64,000 bases of DNA, from contig WYBM01000052.1 in assembly GCA_011525915.1 (NCBI GenBank), forward strand, positions 18,069-82,068, given 5' to 3'. The notes under the pieces were generated by a model, which ran no database searches, had not been told where the DNA came from, and worked only from the letters and a program-made list of their open reading frames with translations. Origin of the DNA: Ardenticatenaceae bacterium. GTDB taxonomy: Bacteria > Chloroflexota > Anaerolineae > Promineifilales > Promineifilaceae. A program made the position numbers and the translations under genes. Positions 17,899 through 27,282 of the stretch are shown here, piece after piece (position 1 is the stretch's first letter; each line of letters begins with the position of its first letter).

Positions 17899-18744
17899 AT
17901 GGCCTATCGGAAGATCATCATGGAACTGCGTTACTATCCCGAATTACGAGAGGCAATTGCCGAATACTTTAGTGAAGAGGAGCTGCGAGAATTCCTTTAT
18001 GAGATGGCAATTAACTACGATCATTTGCGTGGTGCGACAATACGCGGCAAAGCGCAATCTCTGGTTGATCATTGTGAAAAACGTGGTTTGATAGAAGAGC
18101 TGCTAACAGCCCTCGCAGCTGCCCGGCCCCATGTTGACTGGAAAGAAAAAGCCCGGCCCAGAGAAACAAAGGTGTCTGCAGCCCTCTTACGGACAACGCA
18201 AAAGGCTGAGTTCAAGAAATTTACCGATGAGCTGAGTAAGGAATGTGGAGATATGATAAATTCAATGGATGATAGTAAAAACAACGTGCCAACGCGCCTG
18301 TACCTTTGTTTTGAAAACTGGGAAACTGTACATCACAATCTCAGATATATACAGCAGGATTTAAACACGCCACTTGTGGAAGATGTAGGAGCGCTTAAAG
18401 ATAGCCGGGCTTTGTTGAAGATACTCATTCAATATTGTGATAGCTTATTACGCCTGCTTGATCAGGAAGAGATTGATCCGCCCGGAATCCGGCCAAGTGC
18501 TTATCTTCGGCATGATCTTAAGAAGATCAAAAGCACCTCTGACGATCTTTACGCAGCCCTTTATTTGCTTGAAGGCAGCCTTTATGCCCAAGCGCCGGAT
18601 GAAGAAAAAATAGAAACGGTACGGCAAGAACTTATCACTTTAGAAGTGATGGTGGCCGATATTGTCGAATGGTTCATAGCTGTGATCGGTATTTTTGACA
18701 GCGATAAAAACAGTGCCCAGGCAGGGGTGGCTGATAACAGATGA
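17899..18744 (+). CDS. Effector-associated (death-like) domain protein with helical C-terminus
   Basis: Residues about 8-80 match the effector-associated/bacterial death-like domain pattern seen in conflict and signalling proteins. It reads LREAIAEYFSEEELREFLYE, then a Tyr-Asp-His-Leu turn, then SLVDHCEKRGLIEELLTAL and AARPHVDW. Such domains are adaptors that recruit effectors through homotypic contacts. The remaining 200 residues are predicted helical and charged, with no domain I recognise. The start could also be the ATG at 17920, which has GGAAG before it. A TATAAT box is at 17766-17771. The next gene is 60 bases downstream on the same strand. The specific domain family number cannot be decided by eye. 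Confidence 0.65.
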   Translation: MAYRKIIMELRYYPELREAIAEYFSEEELREFLYEMAINYDHLRGATIRGKAQSLVDHCEKRGLIEELLTALAAARPHVDWKEKARPRETKVSAALLRTTQKAEFKKFTDELSKECGDMINSMDDSKNNVPTRLYLCFENWETVHHNLRYIQQDLNTPLVEDVGALKDSRALLKILIQYCDSLLRLLDQEEIDPPGIRPSAYLRHDLKKIKSTSDDLYAALYLLEGSLYAQAPDEEKIETVRQELITLEVMVADIVEWFIAVIGIFDSDKNSAQAGVADNR

Positions 18745-18762
18745 GTGGCAAGTTAGCTCACG

Positions 18763-18785
18763 ACAGGTAGGAACTGCTTACCTGT
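18763..18785 (+). terminator. Weak hairpin between the effector-domain gene and its neighbour
   Basis: ACAGGTA and TACCTGT form a 7-bp stem followed by TTTATCTTTT. It could be a partial terminator that lowers expression of the second gene, whose ribosome site GGAGG follows immediately. Confidence 0.35.
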
Positions 18786-18804
18786 TTTATCTTTTGGAGG
18801 GACA

Positions 18805-19182
18805 TTGGCTAAACGTAACGCTAACGCCGCTGAAGATACCTCTCAGCAACTTAGCCTCGCTTTTAGCAATTTGTGCCGTATCGCCGGTTATTATGCACAC
18901 ACCACCCCAGATACGGTAAAAGACGATTTTCAAGATGATATTAAAGACCTGCATTTCTGGCCAGGTTATGTAAGAAGCCAGGAGCAGGGGTTGAGCCGGG
19001 ATGTTTTAAGGGAGTTTCGGCTGCAAACAAAAACGATCAAGCCGCTGGTTAATCGGCTTTGGAAAGCGTTGAATAAAGCACAAAAATGTAATCGCAGAAA
19101 AAACTGGGATACTTTTATTGACCATATGGCCGAAGTATGGGAGTGTTGTTGGGATTTACTCAAAGCATTAGACTGCGATTAG
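18805..19182 (+). CDS. Small helical protein of unknown function
   Basis: This 125-residue, mostly helical, soluble protein is rich in Trp, Lys and Cys near its C-terminus (WECCWDLLKALDCD). It has no signal peptide or membrane segment. The start codon is TTG at 18805, chosen because a strong GGAGG lies 4 bases before it and no ATG fits. It follows the effector-associated domain gene by 60 bases and probably forms a two-gene unit with it. I do not recognise a family. Confidence 0.5.
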   Translation: MAKRNANAAEDTSQQLSLAFSNLCRIAGYYAHTTPDTVKDDFQDDIKDLHFWPGYVRSQEQGLSRDVLREFRLQTKTIKPLVNRLWKALNKAQKCNRRKNWDTFIDHMAEVWECCWDLLKALDCD

Positions 19183-19269
19183 ATAAACTCAAACCTTCTG
19201 CTTTTATAGATACCTCACTCATAGGAAGTTGACAAAGGTCTGGTGCAAGTTATTTTGCATTGGCATGTA

Positions 19270-20331
19270 TCAATAAAAATTAAAGCCTAACTGGCGTGTT
19301 TCTGATTCTGCCAGCTTGCTCACCCCCACGCCCAGCAGCCGCAGCTTCTTATCGCGGGGCCAATGTTCGTCCCACAAGGCATGGGCCAGCTTGTACAGCG
19401 TATCTATATCATCAAACCCTACTTCTACGGACTTTTGCCGGGTGTAGGTGGTGAAGTCTGCCCAGCGGAACTTCACGCTGGCCGTGTGGGCCACCAACCC
19501 CCGTTTTTGCAGTGACTGGATCACACGCTGGCACATCTTGTGCAGCTGCGCCTGCAGCAGCGCTGCATCGTCCACATCTGTGTTAAATGTCCACTCCTGG
19601 CTGATGCTTTTGGGTGGTCCATCATCAGGCAACACCGCCCGGCCGTCTATCCCCGCGGCCCGTTGCTGCAGCGCGCCGGCCTGCTTGCCGACAAGCTGAT
19701 GCAGCCTGGCACTGTCTGCTGCTGCCAGCTGCCCACAGCTGGTGATTCCCTGTTGCGCCAGCTTTTCCGCTGTCTTAGGGCCAATGCCCCACAAGGCGCG
19801 TGTGGGTAAGGGGGCCAAAAACGCCGCTTCTGTGCCCGGCAGCACTACCGTGAACCCCTCTGGTTTCTGGTGGTCAGAAGCCACTTTGGCCACGAGTTTG
19901 CTGGTGGCCAGGCCCACAGAGCAGGGCAGGCCGGTTTGGGCCTTTACGGCCGTTTTCACTTCCCCCGCCACGGTTACCGGATCATCCCAGGCCGCCAGGT
20001 CTACATATGCCTCGTCTACACTCATTGGCTCCACAGGGCCATACGGCCGTAAGATGTCCATGATGTGCCGTGAGCATTCATGCACCCGGTCCCAGTTAGC
20101 GGGCACAATTTTGAGGGTAGGGCACAGGCGCACGGCCGTGATCATCGGCATCGCCGAATGGATGCCCAATTGACGCGCCTCATAACTGGCGGAAGCCACC
20201 ACCCCGCGTTGGTCCGGCTGCCCACCTACAACCAGCGGCACCCCGGCATCCTCCCGGTGATCCAGTAGATGAACATTGACGTAAAAGGCATCCATGTCCA
20301 GGTGAAGTACCACCCGGGGCCAGTTTGTCAT
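19270..20331 (-). CDS. dinB: DNA polymerase IV (Y-family translesion polymerase)
   Basis: This error-prone Y-family polymerase copies past damaged bases. The palm begins with VLHLDMDAFYVNVHL and contains the catalytic pair in MSVDEAYVDL. A helix-hairpin-helix region (LWGIGPKTAEKLAQQGITSC) and the little-finger domain follow. The protein ends in RQLGFNFY, which fits the short beta-clamp binding motif at the C-terminus of DinB. The 353 residues are full length. It is 21 bases from the pfkA stop on the same strand. No LexA-type operator was recognised upstream. Confidence 0.93.
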   Translation of the reverse strand: MTNWPRVVLHLDMDAFYVNVHLLDHREDAGVPLVVGGQPDQRGVVASASYEARQLGIHSAMPMITAVRLCPTLKIVPANWDRVHECSRHIMDILRPYGPVEPMSVDEAYVDLAAWDDPVTVAGEVKTAVKAQTGLPCSVGLATSKLVAKVASDHQKPEGFTVVLPGTEAAFLAPLPTRALWGIGPKTAEKLAQQGITSCGQLAAADSARLHQLVGKQAGALQQRAAGIDGRAVLPDDGPPKSISQEWTFNTDVDDAALLQAQLHKMCQRVIQSLQKRGLVAHTASVKFRWADFTTYTRQKSVEVGFDDIDTLYKLAHALWDEHWPRDKKLRLLGVGVSKLAESETRQLGFNFY

Positions 20332-20352
20332 GGGTAACCCCTGGTTGAATGA

Positions 20353-21444
20353 TCAGTCGCCAAAAACGATGCCCAGATCACGGGCAGTGAGCATGGTGTC
20401 ACAGTCTAACGGCACCGTTTTCATGCGGTGGGTGGCCTTGTCCAGCGGCACATAACGCACCGTAGGGGGATCCAAAGCCACCATAATGCCGTTTTCTCCT
20501 TGATCCAGGGCACGAATGGCGGCGGCACCAAAACGCAGCGCCAGCAGCCGGTCAAAGGTGGTCGGTGAGCCGCCGCGCAGCAGGTGGCCCAGGCGCACCA
20601 CCCGCGCCTCTTTGCCGGTGTGGGCGGCCAGGTCGGCGGCCACTTGATGGCCGATGCCGCCCAACCGTTTTTCTTTTTCTTCCAGCCAGGCAAAATCACC
20701 CCCCACCGGGCGCGCGCCTTCGGCCACCACAATCACAGAAAAGCGACGGCCGCTGCGATCTCGTTCGATCACCTTGTCGGCGATTTTGCTGATGTCGTAA
20801 GGGATTTCGGGGATGAGGATGGCATCGGCCGTGGCCGATATGCCGGAGTTCAGGGCGATCCAGCCGGCGTAGCGGCCCATCACTTCCACGACGATGACGC
20901 GCTGGTGAGCCTGGGCAGTGGAGTGCAGGCGGTCAATGCATTCGGTGGCAAAGGAGACGGCCGTGTCAAAACCAAATGTAATCACCGTCTCATCCAGGTC
21001 ATTATCAATTGTTTTGGGTACACCTATGACGTGCAGCCCTCGTTTATACAGAGCATTGGCAATAGAGAGGGAGCCATCACCGCCCACCATAATCAAGGCA
21101 TCAATCTTTTGCGTCTTTAAGGCCTTGATGATGTCGTCTGAGCGGTCTACCTGCACAATTTTGCCCTTGTCATCCTGCATGGGAAATTTAATCGGGTTGC
21201 TTTTATTGGAAGTGCCAATAATGGTGCCGCCCAGATGGGTAATGCCCCGTACCGTTTCCCGGTGCAGCGGCAGCAGCCAGCCTTCCGGGTATTGCTCCGG
21301 CAGCATCAGACTGTTAAAAGCGTCACGGATGCCAAAGCATTCCCACCCCCGGTTATGGGCGGCCAGCACAGCCGCCCGAATGACAGCGTTTAAACCGGGG
21401 GCATCGCCGCCGCCGGTGTTGATAGCAATACGTTTGATGGGCAT
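20353..21444 (-). CDS. pfkA: 6-phosphofructokinase, probably ATP-dependent
   Basis: It phosphorylates fructose 6-phosphate in glycolysis. Family blocks are NTGGGDAPGLNAVIR, VGGDGSLSIA, GVPKTIDNDLDET, EVMGRYAGWIAL and LGHLLRGGSPTTFDR. The phosphoryl-donor positions read Gly in GGDG (equivalent to E. coli Gly104) and Lys in PKTIDND (equivalent to position 124). In the family, PPi enzymes have Asp plus Lys, whereas Gly plus Lys marks the ATP-using group III enzymes of actinomycete type, so ATP is the likelier donor. An AGGAGG ribosome site precedes the ATG. The 363 residues are the usual length. Confidence 0.92.
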   Translation of the reverse strand: MPIKRIAINTGGGDAPGLNAVIRAAVLAAHNRGWECFGIRDAFNSLMLPEQYPEGWLLPLHRETVRGITHLGGTIIGTSNKSNPIKFPMQDDKGKIVQVDRSDDIIKALKTQKIDALIMVGGDGSLSIANALYKRGLHVIGVPKTIDNDLDETVITFGFDTAVSFATECIDRLHSTAQAHQRVIVVEVMGRYAGWIALNSGISATADAILIPEIPYDISKIADKVIERDRSGRRFSVIVVAEGARPVGGDFAWLEEKEKRLGGIGHQVAADLAAHTGKEARVVRLGHLLRGGSPTTFDRLLALRFGAAAIRALDQGENGIMVALDPPTVRYVPLDKATHRMKTVPLDCDTMLTARDLGIVFGD

Positions 21445-21515
21445 AGATTCCTCCTGCTACAGTCATCAGCCATAAGTAACCGGTCATCAGTAAGGGGAAG
21501 GTTGTTGGCTGCCGT

Positions 21516-22943
21516 TTACCGGTTTGGTGCAAATTGCTCGGGCTGAATAGGCGCCTGTGCTGGCGGCATAGGCGCAACGAAGTAATTTTGCAGCGCATAG
21601 ACCATGACCGGGTAGATGAGCGGTTGTGCTTCATCGGCAATTTTGGCAAAACCGCCGCCCAAAAACCAGAGGGCCGCCCCTTTTACCTCAGGATAGGGCG
21701 CGTATAACTGACTGGCCCAGGCCACGTCACGCAGCGCCTGTTCTGGTGGCGGCGTGTGCTCATAAGTCCAGCCCCATTCCGTAATCAACACCGTGGGCCG
21801 GGGGATGCCGTTTTGGTCGGCGATACGGAACAGTTCTTGAAAACGGCCCACCTTGTACGGATAGGCGTCGGCAATATCGGCTGTCAGGTAGCTATATTCG
21901 TGCAGGGCAACCGCCAGCCGTTCTGGATGGTTCCCGGCCAGCCGTAGAAATTGTAGCATAGAAGGCGTTTGCCAGTGCGCCGGTTCTGGCTCGCCAGAAG
22001 CCCAACCAAAGGCTGCCCAATTAAAACCGTCTTGCAAGGCCAATTCGGCCGTTTTCAGGGCAAACTGACCCAGCCATTCGGCCTGATTTTTGTCTATTTC
22101 GTTAATGGTTTCAATCCACACCAGGCTGGGGTCGAGTTCCGGCGGGAAAGCATCGTGGTGCATTTGCCAGTGTCGGACGGCGGCCTGGTCCGGTGGCAAG
22201 GTGTAGTCCGGCACGTCCCAATTGTAATCGCCGCCAGCTGCTTTACGGTAGACCAACACATGGGGTACGCCGCTGGCCCGTTTTAGTTCTTGGGCAAAAA
22301 GGATAGGTTGGGCGTTGTCTGCGCTTTTTAGAAAGAAGGGCACGCCGGCTTCATCCAGGCGGCGCATCCATTCTTCCAACCCGGCCGTATTGCCACCAAT
22401 GCCCACGTGGAAGCCGATCTTCGCGTAGGCAATATCTTGACCCTGGCGGCGCAGTTCACTGGCAAGGGCCGCAAAGTCCAGGGTGGGGATAGGTGTGGGT
22501 GTAAAGGTAGCTGTGGGTGTAGGGTCCAAAGGGGCGGTGGCTACGGCCGTAGCCGGTTGTGGCTGGCTGATGATAGGCAAAAACGTCTGGCTGGTGGCCT
22601 GGTGCAGCGGATAAGCGGAAGGGAGCGGCACGGCCGTGGCTGGTGGTATATATGGCTGTGGTGTAGCGGTTGGCTGTGATGACGCAGGTGTCAGGACAGC
22701 CAATGTCGCAGCCGGGTACGCCGCCGAGGGGATCATGGTGGCCAGGACTTCACCCTGGGCAGTGGGTGGCGGGGGCATCGTAGGCGTGGAGACAGGGGCC
22801 ACCCGGCAGCCAACGACGGCCGTGAGCAGCCAAAGGAAGATCAATAGATGATAGGATGATGAGGCCAGCCTGCCGTGCTGGCTGGCGTAAGATACACGTG
22901 CCTTGTTCCCGGCTGGCTGCATCCCCTGGTCACGGTCAACCAA
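21516..22943 (-). CDS. Glycosidase-like TIM-barrel lipoprotein
   Basis: A long basic N-terminus is followed by a membrane segment and a lipobox ending in VVGC. Then comes a Pro/Thr/Ala-rich linker of about 110 residues with an internal TFLPIIS motif, and a domain of about 310 residues. This domain resembles clan A glycoside hydrolases. WIETINEID would carry the acid/base glutamate and VLITEWGWTY the nucleophile, at the usual strand-4 and strand-7 spacing. The sugar substrate is unknown. The TTG at 22943 overlaps the M24 peptidase stop; an ATG at 22922 is an alternative, and neither has a good ribosome site. Translational coupling to the peptidase gene is possible. Confidence 0.65.
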   Translation of the reverse strand: MVDRDQGMQPAGNKARVSYASQHGRLASSSYHLLIFLWLLTAVVGCRVAPVSTPTMPPPPTAQGEVLATMIPSAAYPAATLAVLTPASSQPTATPQPYIPPATAVPLPSAYPLHQATSQTFLPIISQPQPATAVATAPLDPTPTATFTPTPIPTLDFAALASELRRQGQDIAYAKIGFHVGIGGNTAGLEEWMRRLDEAGVPFFLKSADNAQPILFAQELKRASGVPHVLVYRKAAGGDYNWDVPDYTLPPDQAAVRHWQMHHDAFPPELDPSLVWIETINEIDKNQAEWLGQFALKTAELALQDGFNWAAFGWASGEPEPAHWQTPSMLQFLRLAGNHPERLAVALHEYSYLTADIADAYPYKVGRFQELFRIADQNGIPRPTVLITEWGWTYEHTPPPEQALRDVAWASQLYAPYPEVKGAALWFLGGGFAKIADEAQPLIYPVMVYALQNYFVAPMPPAQAPIQPEQFAPNR

Positions 22944-24039
22944 CAGTTATCAGCTCGCGGGTAAAGGATGTCAGGCAGCGATAGCCGGTGGCGGTGATGA
23001 GGATGTTGTCCTCAATGCGCACACCCGCTTTGCCTGGAATGTAAATGCCTGGTTCCACGGTGAAGACATTACCGGTTGACAGCGGCTCCATGTTACCTTG
23101 CATCAACGAAGGCGGTTCGTGCCCTTCCACCCCCAGACCATGCCCGGTGCGATGGATGAAGTACTCACCATAACCTGCGTCATCAATGACGTCCCGTGCG
23201 GCTGTGTCTATCTCTTCACACCGTACACCGGGCCCCGAAGCCGATACCCCCTGGGCATTGGCCGTTTTTACCGTCTCGTAAAGTCGGCGAGATTCGGCAT
23301 CAATGTCGCCGACAGCAAAGGTACGGGTAATATCTGATGGGTAACCATCCACCAGGCATCCCCAATCAATGACCAGCAAGTCACCCGATTGCAATGGGCG
23401 GTCAGTAGGTACGGCGTGCGGTGACGCTCCGTTTGGCCCGCTAGAGACAATGGGACCAAAGGCGATGCCCTCGGCTCCTTCGTCCAGTTGGTACTGACGC
23501 AGGCGGGCAGCCACCTGCTTTTCTGTCATGCCGATCTTGATGTCGGGGATGAGTCGGGCAATAGCCCGCTCAGCAATGGCAATGGCTTTTTCTATGGCAG
23601 CGATTTCGTCAGGCTCTTTGATGCCCCGCAAGGCCATGAGAATGGGTTCAGCATGGGCAATCTGTAGGCCGGGAGCATACCGTTTGAGCAGTTCGTACTC
23701 CAACACACGCATATGCAGCGCTTCCACGCCCAGCAGGTAGTCGGCCAGTTCCAGATGAGCGCAGGCTCGCTGGAAGGCGCCGGTAAACCCTTCTTCATCT
23801 GTCCAGTCAAAGATACGATCGGTGGGGATACCCACTTCCCTGGCTTTCATCGCTTCCAGGTTAGGCACAATAATGGCCGGGTCGTCGTCAGCCGGGAAGA
23901 AGAGGAGTATAGGCCGTTCGCTTAGATGCGAATGAATGCCGCTGAGGTAAGCCATGTTGGGCCCGGGCACAACAGCAATGCCATCGACGCCGTGGGCCAG
24001 CATTTCTTTGGTGAGTTTTTGCAGGCGTTGTGTGTTCAT
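22936..24039 (-). CDS. M24 metallopeptidase (Xaa-Pro aminopeptidase / PepQ type)
   Basis: This cytoplasmic two-metal peptidase, probably specific for N-terminal Xaa-Pro bonds or dipeptides, has an N-terminal creatinase-like domain (about 1-130). The pita-bread catalytic domain has all metal ligands: Asp in VIDWGCLVDGYPSDITRTF, His in FIHRTGHGLGVEGHE, Glu in VEPGIYIPG and Glu in VRIEDN. The 367 residues fit the family. It is upstream of, and slightly overlaps, the glycosidase-like gene. The biotinyl protein gene upstream on this strand ends 59 bases before it. Confidence 0.9.
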   Translation of the reverse strand: MNTQRLQKLTKEMLAHGVDGIAVVPGPNMAYLSGIHSHLSERPILLFFPADDDPAIIVPNLEAMKAREVGIPTDRIFDWTDEEGFTGAFQRACAHLELADYLLGVEALHMRVLEYELLKRYAPGLQIAHAEPILMALRGIKEPDEIAAIEKAIAIAERAIARLIPDIKIGMTEKQVAARLRQYQLDEGAEGIAFGPIVSSGPNGASPHAVPTDRPLQSGDLLVIDWGCLVDGYPSDITRTFAVGDIDAESRRLYETVKTANAQGVSASGPGVRCEEIDTAARDVIDDAGYGEYFIHRTGHGLGVEGHEPPSLMQGNMEPLSTGNVFTVEPGIYIPGKAGVRIEDNILITATGYRCLTSFTRELITVG

Positions 24040-24098
24040 GGGTTTTGTATACCAGAGACGGGGGATGCACGATTTAAGCCTCTCCCCATCGCTACTTT

Positions 24099-24602
24099 CT
24101 AATCTCCACGCTCTTCTAATGCAATCAGTTGAATGCCAGCTTGCACCGAGTCACCGGGGGTACAGTGCACGGCCGTGACGACCCCGGCATAGGGTGCTTG
24201 AATAGGTATGACCATTTTCATGGATTCTAACAAGATGAGCCTGTCGCCGGCAGCGACTGTATCACCAACGTTCACCAGGATCTCGGTGACAACGGCCGGA
24301 ATAGCTGCCGCCAGAGAAGCGTCACCCTGGTTGCCGTGGCCACGCTCACGCACGCGGGCAGCGGTAAACGTGTGGCCATTAACCCACAATGATCGGGTAT
24401 CGCCATCCTTTGCCCCGGCCAGCCGCAGCCGACGGCGTGTGCCATCAGGTAGTACCTGTTCTAGCAAGACGGTGTGGGTGTCATGGTGCAACAGATGGAA
24501 AACGGCCGTGTTCCCGGCCAGGGTCACGTGTATCTCGTTACCCTGACGGGTGGCTTCAAATTCCCGCTCTTCATGGTGGATTGCCAGTTTAAACTTTGCC
24601 AT
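24099..24602 (-). CDS. Biotin/lipoyl-attachment domain protein
   Basis: The C-terminal 75 residues form a biotinyl domain with the attachment lysine in LLESMKMVIPI and the preceding VGDTVAAGDRL turn; this motif is that of acyl-CoA and other carboxylases. The N-terminal 85 residues are beta-rich and probably a BT-like domain. A stand-alone biotin carrier normally serves a biotin carboxylase and a carboxyltransferase encoded separately. Neither is in the window, so the enzyme it serves (acetyl-, propionyl- or methylcrotonyl-CoA carboxylase) is unknown. It starts 7 bases from the nfeD-like stop and is likely in the same transcript. Confidence 0.85.
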   Translation of the reverse strand: MAKFKLAIHHEEREFEATRQGNEIHVTLAGNTAVFHLLHHDTHTVLLEQVLPDGTRRRLRLAGAKDGDTRSLWVNGHTFTAARVRERGHGNQGDASLAAAIPAVVTEILVNVGDTVAAGDRLILLESMKMVIPIQAPYAGVVTAVHCTPGDSVQAGIQLIALEERGD

Positions 24603-24609
24603 GGTATGG

Positions 24610-25938
24610 TTAATTTGTCTGAGGATTGGCTGCCTTTTTTACATAAAGTGTGAAACCCTCTACACGTTCCACAATGACTTCTTCATCAAACGAAATAGCT
24701 TCTGTGGCCTGAGCCTGCCATAATTCACCGTTGACCAGCACCCGGCCTTTATAAACAGCATCGTTGCCGCTGGTGGCCAGCGACTGGCGTACCGGCCCGG
24801 TTTTGCCAACCATGCTTTCCATGCCCGTCACCGGTTGCAGCTGTTGAGCACGTAAACCTTGCGTAATGACGAATATGAAGACCGCTGCGGTTCCACCGGT
24901 AATGGCCACTGCCGCCGGAATAGAAATGCGAACGAATTCAGGTGAGCTGGGGGAATTAAACAAAACCAGGAGCCCGCCGAACAAGCACAAAGCTCCCGCT
25001 ACAGACAGGCCCCCATGGCTAGGGGTAAAAAGCTCGGCGATAAATAAGACAAAAGCTATCATGATAAGGCCAAACCCCAGCCAGTTAACAGGTAGTTGCC
25101 CCAGACCGTAGAGTGCCATTCCAATAAGCAAAACACCAATCAACCCAGCTACCCAACCACCGGGGTTGGAAACTTCAGCAATAACAGCTTGCACACCAAT
25201 CGCCATTAAAATACCTATAATGATAGGGTTGGCCAGCGCATGTAAGAACGCTTCGAGCAGGTTCATGTCAAACGTACGCTGGGAAATATTAGTTGTTTGA
25301 AGAATGGTTTCCTGGTCGTTAATCACAACAGTTAACCCATCAAGCTGGTTAAGCAGGTCTGTTGTATCAGTAGCGATAGCGTCAATAAGGCCGGCCGCCA
25401 AAGCTTCTCTTTCATTGACGGCCACTGCCTCTGTTATCATGCGTACGGCCAGATTTGAAGCTGCCTCACCACGACGTTGCACCAACCCTCGCATGGTAGC
25501 CCCCAACGCTTCCGTTTCCTTACGGAATGCGGTTTCAGATAAGTCACTACCATCAGAGTTTATTGGCGAGGCAGCACCGATGATCGTACCAGGGGCCATG
25601 CCAGCGGCATGGGCAGCCAACGTGATAACACTTCCTGCCGATGCGGCCATCTCTCCTTCTGGAGCCACATATACAATAACGGGCACATCTGCTTTGCTGA
25701 TGATTTGAACAATGTCCATCATAATATCTATTTGCCCACCAGGGGTGCTTAATTGGATAAGGATGGCGTTCATATCTTGTGCTTCCGCTTCACGGATGCC
25801 CCGCTCAAAGTAGCTGGCCATAGTAGGTGTTACCGGTCCAGAGATTTCCAGCACCAGCACTTCACCTGACTGGGCCTGTGCCAGCCGAGAGATGCTCAGA
25901 AGCATGATGATAATTAAAGGAAAAAGAAGTTTACGCAT
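24610..25938 (-). CDS. NfeD-family membrane-bound serine protease
   Basis: This long-form NfeD protein has a signal peptide ending in AQA. A ClpP-like protease domain follows (about 25-230) with LSTPGGQIDIMMDI, the serine nucleophile region MAASAGSVI, the block GTIIGAASPI and an FRKE segment that may hold the general-base lysine. About five membrane helices come next (about 230-360), then a soluble OB-fold domain (VGKTGPVRQSL ... GRVLVNGELWQA). Such proteins usually act with stomatin/flotillin-like (SPFH) partners in membrane quality control; no stomatin gene is adjacent. Its start overlaps the stop of the sensor kinase gene by 8 bases, so the two are probably co-transcribed. Confidence 0.9.
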   Translation of the reverse strand: MRKLLFPLIIIMLLSISRLAQAQSGEVLVLEISGPVTPTMASYFERGIREAEAQDMNAILIQLSTPGGQIDIMMDIVQIISKADVPVIVYVAPEGEMAASAGSVITLAAHAAGMAPGTIIGAASPINSDGSDLSETAFRKETEALGATMRGLVQRRGEAASNLAVRMITEAVAVNEREALAAGLIDAIATDTTDLLNQLDGLTVVINDQETILQTTNISQRTFDMNLLEAFLHALANPIIIGILMAIGVQAVIAEVSNPGGWVAGLIGVLLIGMALYGLGQLPVNWLGFGLIMIAFVLFIAELFTPSHGGLSVAGALCLFGGLLVLFNSPSSPEFVRISIPAAVAITGGTAAVFIFVITQGLRAQQLQPVTGMESMVGKTGPVRQSLATSGNDAVYKGRVLVNGELWQAQATEAISFDEEVIVERVEGFTLYVKKAANPQTN

Positions 25939-27175
25939 TGGTTAAGGGTAAAGCGATAAAAAATTCACTGCCGATGCCTTCGATACTTTCTGCCCAGATA
26001 CGGCCGTGGTTTAACTCTACCAGCTCTTTGGCAATAGACAACCCCAGGCCCATGCCTTCATGGCTACGGCGTAAAGGGGATTCTACCTGGTAAAATCGCT
26101 TAAAGACACGGCTGATGTGGTTTTCAGAAATGCCCATGCCGCTGTCTTTGATGCTAAACCACGCTTCCGGACCCTGCCGCTGTACAGTGATGATGATGTG
26201 CCCGCCTTGTCGTGTGAATTTTACGGCATTATCCAGCAGGTTGCCCAGCACCACTTCGATCATATTGGGGTCAACTAACACGGGCAGGGGCCTGGCCGGC
26301 AAATGGACGGTAATGGTTTGTTGTTTAGCCACGGCCGTTTCATCTGACGCTGCCTGCATATCCCGTACCAACTGCACAAAATCTACCTGCTTTTGTTCTA
26401 CGGTGGCTTCACCGGCATCTACATAACGCAGGTTTAACATATCTTGAATGAGGGTGCGCAAGTGCACGGCCGCTTCCAGCACACTGTCCATCTGCGCCGC
26501 CATCTCTGGGCTGGCTTCATCTCGTAAAAACGAGACGTACCCTAAAATCACAGAAAGTGGTGTGCGTAATTCATGAGAAGCAATGGCAATAAAATTGGTT
26601 TTAAGCTCATCCAGTTCAGCCAGTTCCGCATTGACCTGTTCCAGTTCAGTGATCAGGCGGGCTTTTTCTACAGCCACCCCGGCGATGTCTGCCAGGATAA
26701 CCATCGTCTCAAAATCTTCGCGGGTGAAATGGGGCGCTCCCAACTTATTGATGGCTTCCAGCACCCCTACCGGCTGCTTGTTGCCGTTGCGCATAGGCAC
26801 GCCCAGAATGGCTTTGGTCTGGAAATCGATCGCCTCATCAATATTCTGGTTCCAACGGGGGTCCTGAGAAACGTCCTGAATGTACATGGGACGGTTGGCT
26901 TTCACAATAGCTCCGGCAATGCTGTTGTCCAGGGGCACAGGTATATTGGCCGTCTCCGCGGGGATGGGGTTGGAAGATGCTGTAAATTTGAGCTGGCGTG
27001 TGCGTGGATCAAGCAAAAAGATGGAAGCCGCTTCCGAATTGGTCAGTTCGGCCGCTTCCTTAATGATATGGGATAATAGCTGGTCGAGATGGGTTTCAGA
27101 GTTCAAAATACGGCTGATTTCAACCATTCGTACCAGTCGTTTGCTGTCAAGATGGGGGAGCAAGCCTGTTGTCAT
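25931..27175 (-). CDS. Soluble GAF-domain sensor histidine kinase
   Basis: The 414-residue kinase has no membrane segments. A GAF domain (about 20-170) senses a ligand or redox state. HisKA follows with the phosphoacceptor in IASHELRTPLSVILG, then an ATPase domain with GNLLDNAVKF, IKDSGMGI and HEGMGLGLSIAKEL. The start at 27175 has GAGG 8 bases upstream; the longer frame begins near the divergent hemW-like gene. The nearest gene in the transcript encodes NfeD, so a role in membrane or envelope stress is possible but unproven. No receiver gene is adjacent. Confidence 0.9.
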   Translation of the reverse strand: MTTGLLPHLDSKRLVRMVEISRILNSETHLDQLLSHIIKEAAELTNSEAASIFLLDPRTRQLKFTASSNPIPAETANIPVPLDNSIAGAIVKANRPMYIQDVSQDPRWNQNIDEAIDFQTKAILGVPMRNGNKQPVGVLEAINKLGAPHFTREDFETMVILADIAGVAVEKARLITELEQVNAELAELDELKTNFIAIASHELRTPLSVILGYVSFLRDEASPEMAAQMDSVLEAAVHLRTLIQDMLNLRYVDAGEATVEQKQVDFVQLVRDMQAASDETAVAKQQTITVHLPARPLPVLVDPNMIEVVLGNLLDNAVKFTRQGGHIIITVQRQGPEAWFSIKDSGMGISENHISRVFKRFYQVESPLRRSHEGMGLGLSIAKELVELNHGRIWAESIEGIGSEFFIALPLTNA

Positions 27176-27282
27176 GGAATTTGCCTCTGATACTTCACAT
27201 GGGCAGTGTGAATACAATACATTTGCCAGCACTTGTATGATACGGTATGCTGGCAGCTTAGACAACCTGATTTTAACGACGT

